Assembly (NCBI GenBank): GCA_004208945.1
Contig: SGPE01000009.1
Coordinates: 124,001 to 188,000 of the forward strand
DNA: 64,000 nucleotides
Direction of reading: 5' to 3'
Source of the DNA: Pseudoalteromonas sp. CO133X
Lineage (GTDB): Bacteria > Pseudomonadota > Gammaproteobacteria > Enterobacterales > Alteromonadaceae
The notes under the pieces were generated by a model. It searched no databases and was not told where the DNA came from. It saw only the letters and a list, made by a program, of their open reading frames with translations. Each line of letters begins with the position of its first letter. The stretch's first letter is position 1. The position numbers and the translations under genes were made by a program. Positions 57,628-64,000 of the stretch are shown piece by piece.

Positions 57628-57634
57628 TCATCAG

Positions 57635-57662
57635 AGCCGCTGATTAGTTCAGCGGCTTTTTT
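57635..57662 (+). terminator. Rho-independent terminator of the tRNA-Ser pair
   Basis: AGCCGCTGA (57635-57643), loop TTAGT, TCAGCGGCT (57649-57657) and six Ts, 7 bases after the second CCA. Confidence 0.93.
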
Positions 57663-57772
57663 GTGTCCAATCCTTTCTCATCTCTAGTACGACTATTGTC
57701 GATATTTCGGATTTTCTCTAGTTAGTCCATGCTTATTACTTCTCGTATTATCTTTGTTAAAGTAGGGAATTT

Positions 57773-58168
57773 ATGAAACATCGTATAGCAAAGAGTGTAG
57801 GACTATCTTTATTATCGCCTGTGATCATTGGTTGTGTCTTAGGCCTGTATTATGCGTTTACCTTAGAAGGAAATGGCTTAAGTATTTTCTTTAACCTCTT
57901 AGTGAGCGCCATTTCTAATGCCCATATTGTTGGCTTAACAATGGCGGCCTTTGTCGTGCCTGGTTACTTATTAATGTATAAGTACGCGAAAGTGAACTAC
58001 TCGGGTGTTTTAACACTGGGTTTATTAGGTGGCGCTATTTTTAGTTACTTGCTGAGTGCAACGGCGGGTACCGCATTTATTGTGAATGCACTTATGTCTG
58101 CATTGGCTGCAGGTTTATTCTTATTTGGATTGAGACAGGGCTTGGTAGTTCAAACTCCCCATCAATAG
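57773..58168 (+). CDS. Small integral membrane protein of unknown function
   Basis: A 131-residue protein with four hydrophobic segments (about 10-30, 48-70, 80-98, 102-122). A basic N-terminus (KHRIAK) points inside. I recognise no family. The glycine-rich GLLGGAIFSYLLSATAG helix suggests close helix packing. It lies between the tRNA terminator and msrC as a single gene with no ribosome site of note (TAGGGA, 8-9 bases upstream). It could be a small carrier or a regulator of another membrane protein; function is unknown. Confidence 0.75.
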   Translation: MKHRIAKSVGLSLLSPVIIGCVLGLYYAFTLEGNGLSIFFNLLVSAISNAHIVGLTMAAFVVPGYLLMYKYAKVNYSGVLTLGLLGGAIFSYLLSATAGTAFIVNALMSALAAGLFLFGLRQGLVVQTPHQ

Positions 58169-58293
58169 CAGAATATTTAATCAAGCTGACTGAAATTGAG
58201 GGCAAAATGTTTTTTTTTGCCTTTAAAAGGTTTCATTTGTCGCCCACAAAGAGTACCTTTAGCTACTGTATGTTTAATAAGAAGTAGTTTGGT

Positions 58294-58752
58294 ATGTCGA
58301 AGCAAAAATTTTACCAGTCATTAGTTAAACAAACTGAATCGCTGATTAATGGTGAGTCAAATGTTATAGCGAATATGGCAAATATTAGTGCGCTTTTGTT
58401 TACCTCGTTAGAGGATATTAACTGGGCGGGTTTTTATTTAATGGATTCGCCAGATGAGCTAGTACTTGGTCCGTTTCAAGGCAATCCAGCCTGTATCCGT
58501 ATTCCTGTAGGTAAAGGAGTATGTGGCACGGCTGCTAAGACACAAGAAACACAGTTAGTGGAAGATGTTCATGCATTTGCCGGTCATATAGCCTGTGACG
58601 CTGCATCTAACTCTGAAATTGTGGTACCCATTTTTAAAGATGGTAAAGTTTTTGCCGTACTTGATATTGATAGTCCAAGTATCGGACGTTTCGATGTTGA
58701 CGACCGCACAGGTCTAGAAGCACTTGTAAAATGCTTTGAGGCAAACCTGTAA
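58294..58752 (+). CDS. msrC: Free methionine-(R)-sulfoxide reductase (GAF type)
   Basis: A 152-residue GAF-domain enzyme matching E. coli MsrC (YebR), which reduces free L-methionine-(R)-sulfoxide using cysteine thiols. INWAGFYLMD, LGPFQGNPACIRIPVGKGVCGTAA and GHIACDAASNSEIVVPI contain the conserved cysteines (about 69, 79 and 103). Length is slightly shorter than E. coli MsrC (165). It is the first gene of msrC-(acidic ORF)-proQ-prc, the same order as E. coli yebR-proQ-prc with one extra gene. Confidence 0.95.
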   Translation: MSKQKFYQSLVKQTESLINGESNVIANMANISALLFTSLEDINWAGFYLMDSPDELVLGPFQGNPACIRIPVGKGVCGTAAKTQETQLVEDVHAFAGHIACDAASNSEIVVPIFKDGKVFAVLDIDSPSIGRFDVDDRTGLEALVKCFEANL

Positions 58753-59030
58753 TGAAAGATCTGCTAAACGTGCAAGATTACCTTTTTTCCATTCAAGATG
58801 TTGGTGATTGGGAAGGAGAAGAAGAAGTTGTAGCCGAAAGGCTCAATGAGTTGATTCACATGGCTTGGGATCGTCTCCCTGACGACCTTGACTGTGAATC
58901 GATTGATGAAATTATAAATGGTATTTGGGAACACCTTCGAGGGGAGCTTGCACTTTTAGAGGCCGAATTCGAAGAGTTGACCGACTGGGTAACACACTAT
59001 GTCGATTCATCACTTGATGAAAAGATGTAA
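58752..59030 (+). CDS. Small acidic protein between msrC and proQ
   Basis: A 92-residue, strongly acidic, mostly helical protein with three tryptophans (about residues 20, 39 and 59). It has no signal peptide, membrane segment or known family that I can name. Its ATG overlaps the msrC stop (TAATGA), and proQ begins 14 bases after it, so it is certainly in this operon. Acidic partners of basic RNA-binding proteins are a known theme, and ProQ is very basic, but a link is only a guess from position and charge. Confidence 0.72.
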   Translation: MKDLLNVQDYLFSIQDVGDWEGEEEVVAERLNELIHMAWDRLPDDLDCESIDEIINGIWEHLRGELALLEAEFEELTDWVTHYVDSSLDEKM

Positions 59031-59044
59031 TAAAAGGTTCTAAC

Positions 59045-59695
59045 ATGGAAACCACAAACAAGCTAAAAGATATTAATGAAGTACTGGATTTCTTATATCA
59101 AGAATTTCCGCAATGTTTTAAACAAAAAGACGGCATTCAGCCGCTTAAAGTCGGTATCTTTAAAGATATCGCTGAGCGCATTGAAGGTTCTGAGAAAGTA
59201 AGTAAAACTCAGGTTCGTCAAGCACTTAGAAAGTATACCTCAAATTGGCGCTATTTAGAGGCAGTGACTAAATCTGAGTTCCGCATCGATCTTGATGGTA
59301 ATCAAGATGAAAAAGTGGAACAAGAACACATTGAGCACGCCCAAAAAGCACTTGAAGAAAGCCGCGCCAAAATGGCTAAGCGTAAAAAGCAGCAACGTCC
59401 ACGTAGAGATTCAGACACAAAATCTTACAAAAAGAACGGTGCTCAAAATGCCAAATCTGGTGATAAAGGCGCTAGAGTAGGTAATAAGCCTGCAAAAGCT
59501 GCACCTGCTAAACGTTCAGGAAAAGTTGAACCTTTACCTGCCTCTGAGGTCAAGGTTAATAGCAAAGTGAAAGTTAAACTTGGCCAAGCTCTTGTAAATG
59601 CTGTTATAACAGAAGTGAACAAAGATGAAGTTCATGTTGAGTTAGTAACAGGGATGCAAGTTAAGACCAAAGCAGACAGCCTGTATATCATTTAA
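59045..59695 (+). CDS. proQ: RNA chaperone ProQ
   Basis: A 216-residue RNA-binding protein. The FinO/ProQ domain is at about 8-110, with the LGIFKDIAERI-like KVGIFKDIAERIEG, the SKTQVRQALRKYTSNWRYLE block and conserved basic residues. A Lys/Ala-rich linker (about 110-165) and a C-terminal Tudor-like domain (about 168-216) follow. ProQ binds many small RNAs and mRNA 3' ends. Length and layout match E. coli (232). It lies directly before prc, which in E. coli is also its neighbour. Confidence 0.95.
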   Translation: METTNKLKDINEVLDFLYQEFPQCFKQKDGIQPLKVGIFKDIAERIEGSEKVSKTQVRQALRKYTSNWRYLEAVTKSEFRIDLDGNQDEKVEQEHIEHAQKALEESRAKMAKRKKQQRPRRDSDTKSYKKNGAQNAKSGDKGARVGNKPAKAAPAKRSGKVEPLPASEVKVNSKVKVKLGQALVNAVITEVNKDEVHVELVTGMQVKTKADSLYII

Positions 59696-59721
59696 TAGCT
59701 GTAAAAAGAAAGGAGTTGTGT

Positions 59722-61746
59722 ATGAGTAAAAAGTTTACGCTCATTCCGTTAGTCGCTGCCCTGTTTTCAGGCTCATTATTGGCCGCTGCAGATAATTTAA
59801 CTGAAGATGATTTGCCAGTACTCAAGCAAGAAAGCCAGCATAGTACAGCAAGCAAACGGGTGACAAACTTATTTACTCGTGCACACTATAAACCAATACG
59901 TTTTAACGATAGCTTATCTGAAAAAGTCTTCGAACGTTATATTGAGTCTCTTGACTACAATAAGAGTGTCTTTTTAGCCTCAGACATTGCTTCTTTTGAG
60001 CAATATAAAGATCAGTTTGACAATGCATTGTCGACAGGCAAACTTGGTTTTGCATTTGATATTTTTAACCTGAGCCTAAAACGTCGCTTTGAACGTTATG
60101 ACTATTCTTTATCGCTCCTAGAAAAGGAAATGAAGTTTGATAAAGAAGATGAGTACGTGTTTGACCGTGAAGAAGCTAATTGGGCTACAAGCCAAGCTGA
60201 GCTCGATGAGCTTTGGCGTCAGCGCGTTAAGTATGATGCGTTACGTTTAAAAATGACGGGTAAAGATTGGCAAGGAATTAAAGACGTTCTTACCAAGCGC
60301 TACCACAATGCGCAAAAACGTTTAGTGCAAACAAACAGTGAAGATGCTTTCCAAATCGTGATGAATTCATTTGCACGTAGCATCGAAGCACATACTTCTT
60401 ACTTATCGCCACGTCGTGCTGAACAGTTTAAGATGGATATGGACCTTGAGCTTGAAGGTATAGGTGCCGTTCTTAGCTATGATGAAGATTACACGGTTAT
60501 TCGTAGTTTAGTGCCAGGTGGCCCTGCGGATAAATCAGAACAAATCAAAGCCGATGACCGAATTATTGGTGTAGCTCAAGATGGCGAAGAATTTGTTGAT
60601 GTGATTGGTTGGCGTCTTGATGACGTGGTTGACTTAATCAAAGGCCCTAAAGGCACTAAAGTTCGTTTGCAATATTTAAAAGGTGCAGACGCCCATGGTA
60701 CACCTAAAGTCGTTGAGATTACGCGTGATAAAATTCGCCTTGAAGACCGCGCAGCCAAATCAGAAGTATTTGAAGCTAAATATTCAGACCTAACCAGTAA
60801 AATAGGTGTGATTGAAATACCAGGTTTCTACAATAACTTATCGCAAGACGTTAAAGTTGAAATAGCTAAGTTAAAAGAAGCTAAGGTTGATGGTATTATT
60901 ATCGATTTGCGTCAAAACGGTGGTGGTTCTTTATACGAAGCAACTCAGTTGTCAGGTTTATTTATTGATCAAGGACCCGTGGTACAAATCCACACTTTAA
61001 ATAATCGAATTGAAGAGCAAAAAGACCGCGATGGTGTCACTTTTTATGATGGTCCATTAACCGTTTTAGTTGATCGATACAGTGCTTCAGCATCTGAAAT
61101 ATTCGCAGCTGCAATGCAAGACTATGGTCGTGCAATTGTCATTGGTGAGCAAACCTTTGGTAAAGGTACAGTACAACAGCATAAACCACTTGGTCGTGCT
61201 TATGACTTATATGATCACCCATTAGGTAGCGTACAGTACACAATTGCTAAATTCTATCGTATTAATGGTGGTAGTACTCAGCATAAAGGTGTGATACCAG
61301 ATGTATCGTTCCCATCGGCAATCGATCCAGCGGATTGGGGCGAAAGCCAACAAGACAACGCGTTACCGTGGGATAGTATCATTCGTGCTAAGTATAACTC
61401 TGTTGATAACCTAGAGCCTGCAATTGCGTATGTGAATAAGTTACATGATACACGTATTGCGAGCGAGCCAGAGTTCGGTTACGTATTTGATGACATTAAG
61501 CGTTATCAACAAGAGAAAGATCGTAAAACAATTTCACTGGTTGAAGCCGCTCGTATTAAAGAGAAAGATGAAGGTGAAGAAAGAGCACTTGAGCGTGCCA
61601 ATGAACGCTTAGCTCGCCTAGGTGAAAAGCCGGTAGAGAACTTAGACGATTTACCTGACACCTTAGATGATCTTGACCCATTTTTGGAAGAAGCGGCATT
61701 AATCACGCAAGATTACATCAAGTACGGCCGTATCGCGAAAAAATAA
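59722..61746 (+). CDS. prc: Periplasmic carboxy-terminal (tail-specific) protease Prc
   Basis: A 674-residue periplasmic serine protease with signal peptide (1-22). It has an N-terminal helical part, a PDZ domain (about 235-325) and a protease core with catalytic Ser456 in SASASEIFAAAM and Lys481 in FGKGTVQQ (25 residues apart, as in E. coli). A C-terminal DUF3340-like helical region (about 560-660) follows. Prc trims FtsI, degrades tagged proteins and controls peptidoglycan hydrolases with NlpI. The ATG at 59722 has an AAAGGAG site; an upstream TTG at 59716 is too close. It ends the msrC-proQ-prc operon. Confidence 0.95.
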   Translation: MSKKFTLIPLVAALFSGSLLAAADNLTEDDLPVLKQESQHSTASKRVTNLFTRAHYKPIRFNDSLSEKVFERYIESLDYNKSVFLASDIASFEQYKDQFDNALSTGKLGFAFDIFNLSLKRRFERYDYSLSLLEKEMKFDKEDEYVFDREEANWATSQAELDELWRQRVKYDALRLKMTGKDWQGIKDVLTKRYHNAQKRLVQTNSEDAFQIVMNSFARSIEAHTSYLSPRRAEQFKMDMDLELEGIGAVLSYDEDYTVIRSLVPGGPADKSEQIKADDRIIGVAQDGEEFVDVIGWRLDDVVDLIKGPKGTKVRLQYLKGADAHGTPKVVEITRDKIRLEDRAAKSEVFEAKYSDLTSKIGVIEIPGFYNNLSQDVKVEIAKLKEAKVDGIIIDLRQNGGGSLYEATQLSGLFIDQGPVVQIHTLNNRIEEQKDRDGVTFYDGPLTVLVDRYSASASEIFAAAMQDYGRAIVIGEQTFGKGTVQQHKPLGRAYDLYDHPLGSVQYTIAKFYRINGGSTQHKGVIPDVSFPSAIDPADWGESQQDNALPWDSIIRAKYNSVDNLEPAIAYVNKLHDTRIASEPEFGYVFDDIKRYQQEKDRKTISLVEAARIKEKDEGEERALERANERLARLGEKPVENLDDLPDTLDDLDPFLEEAALITQDYIKYGRIAKK

Positions 61747-61765
61747 ATACTTACTTATGATTAAT

Positions 61766-61790
61766 AAAAAGGCGCTTAGGCGCCTTTTTT
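61766..61790 (+). terminator. Rho-independent terminator after prc
   Basis: AAAAAGGCGC (61766-61775), loop TTAG, GCGCCTTTTT (61780-61789) and a further T. Confidence 0.93.
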
Positions 61791-61915
61791 GCTACCTAAA
61801 ACAGGTCAGCTTGTTATAATTGGACAATCTGGCTGTCAAAAAAGCCACTGAAGTTTTGCGTCAAGCTTACAATAATAATTAAACACGCCACATAAGACGT
61901 GTAGGAGACTATCTT

Positions 61916-63394
61916 TTGAATTCTATTGAAGAAAAGCCGATCAAGCAGGCTAGTTTTTTAGATGCTTTGATCCCAATTACTGTGCTTGTGTGCCTTTTAG
62001 GCGCTGCTGTTTATTTGTTTGGTGATAATTCGTCATCAGGTCCCAACCAAATTGCATTATTGTTCGCTACTTTTACAGCGGCGTTAATTGGTTTAAAAAA
62101 TGGCTATACATGGAAAAAACTTGAACAAGCCATGATTGAAGGGATCACTTTATCCCTTGGTGCAATTATTATCTTGCTTATGGTTGGTGCTTTAATTGGT
62201 ACTTGGTTATTATCTGGAACTGTACCCACCCTTATTTACTATGGCCTTCAAATCATTAATCCCAGTTGGTTTTATGCTGCCAGTTGTTTAATCTGTGGCA
62301 TTGTAGCTATGAGTATTGGTAGTTCATGGACCACAGCTGCAACTATTGGTGTGGCGTTATTAGGTGTTGCAACTGGTCTTGGTCTTGAGCAAGTTGTTAC
62401 TGCTGGTGCTGTTATTTCTGGTGCATACTTTGGTGATAAGTTAAGCCCTCTTTCAGAAACCACAAACTTAGCACCTGCAGTAGCCGGTGCCGATTTATTT
62501 GACCATATTCACCATATGCTTTGGACAACGGTACCAAGCTTTATCATCGCTTTAATTATTTTTATCTTTATGGGCTTTAATGCCGGTGGCTCAGCTGAGG
62601 CAGGGCGTATTGAAGAAATTGTCAATTTACTGGAACAAAACTTCAACATTGGTTTTGAAATGCTAGTGCCCTTAGCTGTGCTGCTATTTTTAGCTATTCG
62701 TAAAATGCCAGCTTTTCCTGCTATATCAATCGGTGCTGTGCTTGGTGCTATTTGGGCAATGCTATTTCAATCAGATTTAATTAGCAGCCAAATTGATGCA
62801 TCACAAGGTGAAATTATTGGCTATTTTAAACTAGTATGGACCACTTTTTTCGATGGGTTTAGTATCGATACTGGTGATGAAAAAATGGATTCATTGCTCA
62901 GTGGTGGTGGTATGGCTGGCATGTTAACGACTACATGGTTAATTATGACTGCGCTTATGTTTGGTGCCATTATGGAAAAAACGGGCTTACTTGATATGTT
63001 CGTAAAGAGCATCTTAAAAATAGCGAAGAGTACCGGCTCGCTTATTACCGCAACGATTGCTACGTGTATCGGTACAAATGCGGTAGCGGCTGATCAATAT
63101 ATTGCCATTGTCGTGCCTGGCCGCATGTTTAAAGAAGAATATGAAAAACGTGGTTTAAGGCCGGTTAACTTATCACGCACCTTAGAAGATGGCGGAACGA
63201 TAACTAGTCCATTGATCCCCTGGAATACTTGTGGTGCGTATATGCAAAGTGTTTTATTAATCAATCCATTTGATTATGCACTGTATGCTTTCTTTAATTT
63301 AATTAATCCGTTCCTAGCGGTTATTTATGCTTATTTGGGAATTAAGATTTTACGCATTACCCCAAAACATGCGAAACCAAGCACTGTTGAATAA
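61916..63394 (+). CDS. nhaC: Na+/H+ antiporter NhaC
   Basis: A 492-residue NhaC-type antiporter with about 11-12 membrane helices. Blocks include GIVAMSIGSSWTTAATIGVA, GAVISGAYFGDKLSPLSETT and the C-terminal TLEDGGTITSPLIPWNTCGA, which hold the conserved polar residues of the ion path. It exports sodium in exchange for protons, useful in seawater. The start is TTG 61916, with TAGGAG 8 bases before it; no ATG fits. It stands alone between prc and pepN. Malate/lactate NhaC-like carriers are a less likely alternative. Confidence 0.92.
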   Translation: MNSIEEKPIKQASFLDALIPITVLVCLLGAAVYLFGDNSSSGPNQIALLFATFTAALIGLKNGYTWKKLEQAMIEGITLSLGAIIILLMVGALIGTWLLSGTVPTLIYYGLQIINPSWFYAASCLICGIVAMSIGSSWTTAATIGVALLGVATGLGLEQVVTAGAVISGAYFGDKLSPLSETTNLAPAVAGADLFDHIHHMLWTTVPSFIIALIIFIFMGFNAGGSAEAGRIEEIVNLLEQNFNIGFEMLVPLAVLLFLAIRKMPAFPAISIGAVLGAIWAMLFQSDLISSQIDASQGEIIGYFKLVWTTFFDGFSIDTGDEKMDSLLSGGGMAGMLTTTWLIMTALMFGAIMEKTGLLDMFVKSILKIAKSTGSLITATIATCIGTNAVAADQYIAIVVPGRMFKEEYEKRGLRPVNLSRTLEDGGTITSPLIPWNTCGAYMQSVLLINPFDYALYAFFNLINPFLAVIYAYLGIKILRITPKHAKPSTVE

Positions 63395-63436
63395 TAACGT
63401 AAGGCCCTACAGAAGTGGGGCCATTTGGAGCCTTTT

Positions 63437-64000
63437 ATGTCTGTAACGAATAAACCTCAAGCTCAATATCTAAAAGATTACCAAGCCCCACAATTTTCAA
63501 TTCACCATATCGATTTACGCTTCGAATTAGCACCATTAAAAACCACAGTGCAATCGACAATGACGGTGAGTCGTACGGATAATACCGAGGCCGATCTAAT
63601 ATTAGATGGTGTGGATTTAGTGCTTATTTCATTATCTGTAAATAATGAACAATACGATGATTATACACTTGAAGATGAAAAGCTGATTATCCATCATTTA
63701 CCGGACAGCTTTACACTTAAAATAGAAAATCATATTGATCCACAAACAAATACATCACTTGAAGGGTTGTATTTATCTGGCGGTGCGTATTGCACGCAAT
63801 GTGAAGCGCAAGGTTTTAGAAAAATTACGTATTACATGGATCGCCCTGATATTTTAGCCAGCTTTGATGTCACCATTATCGCGGACCAGAAATACACTCA
63901 TTTATTATCAAATGGTAATCAAATTGACGCTGGCACATTGGATGACGGTCGTCATTTTGTAAAATGGCAAGACCCATTCAAAAAACCAAGTTACTTGTTC
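63437..64000 (+). CDS. pepN: Aminopeptidase N, 5' part only (runs off the window)
   Basis: The first 188 codons of an M1-family aminopeptidase N, a cytoplasmic zinc enzyme that removes N-terminal residues from peptides. The PepN-type block LEGLYLSGGAYCTQCEAQGF followed by RKITYYMDRPDILASF is diagnostic of bacterial PepN. The zinc motif HExxH lies beyond the window edge, so it cannot be seen. GGAG lies 6 bases before the ATG. The frame is open to the last base. Confidence 0.95.
   Translation, partial: MSVTNKPQAQYLKDYQAPQFSIHHIDLRFELAPLKTTVQSTMTVSRTDNTEADLILDGVDLVLISLSVNNEQYDDYTLEDEKLIIHHLPDSFTLKIENHIDPQTNTSLEGLYLSGGAYCTQCEAQGFRKITYYMDRPDILASFDVTIIADQKYTHLLSNGNQIDAGTLDDGRHFVKWQDPFKKPSYLF

Overview
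The window looks like chromosome from a marine gammaproteobacterium of the Alteromonadales, most likely Pseudoalteromonas. Base composition is AT-rich. The housekeeping order (purB-hflD-mnmA-nudJ-rluE, and msrC-proQ-prc) matches gammaproteobacteria. The carbohydrate genes, the paralogous SecDF, the NhaC antiporter and the BCCT transporter fit a marine heterotroph. This placement rests on gene content and order, not on a database search. No phage, IS element or CRISPR array was seen.

Layout. Positions 1-9300 hold a starch/maltodextrin locus in one direction: flavin-dependent halogenase, periplasmic GH13, lipoprotein GH13, MFS sugar transporter and lipoprotein GH15 glucoamylase. After two exported proteins and an OsmC-YcaO fusion comes a glucose/Entner-Doudoroff block (13.5-21 kb): a LacI regulator, glk, a second LacI regulator, edd, eda and gap. 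Perfect 14-bp palindromic operators lie upstream of both glk and edd. Maltodextrins cut outside and imported as sugars would be phosphorylated by Glk and burned through Edd/Eda/Gap, so the two blocks form one route.

Positions 21-27.4 kb hold a 1.4-kb gene-poor island with small ORFs, a sterol-desaturase-like hydroxylase, a YebC/YeeN protein, an Atm1-like ABC exporter and a zinc alcohol dehydrogenase. At 27.5-30.8 kb lies the most interesting locus. A 145-residue secreted protein ends in a motif very like the ribosome-arrest motif of Vibrio VemP. It is followed by an exact 10-bp inverted repeat that masks the Shine-Dalgarno of secD, and then by secD and secF. This looks like a nascent-chain sensor controlling a second SecDF.

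Positions 30.8-48.6 kb are mixed: a Gre-like factor, a RimK ligase with a GNAT/C39 peptidase fusion, two MgtC proteins, a GAF histidine kinase, a GlxA-type AraC regulator, a long ketoacyl synthase, a BCCT transporter, twin small lipoproteins, formaldehyde detoxification (frmA/fghA with a divergent LysR gene) and lolCDE.

Positions 48.6-57.1 kb are mostly on the minus strand and rich in RNA modification and translation genes: the L16 hydroxylase, purB, hflD, mnmA, nudJ, rluE, tusE, tusB, tusC, tusD and a YccA-type membrane protein. The whole Tus sulfur relay and its acceptor MnmA sit within 3.6 kb. Two identical tRNA-Ser(UGA) genes follow, then msrC, a small acidic protein, proQ, prc, nhaC and the start of pepN, which runs off the window.
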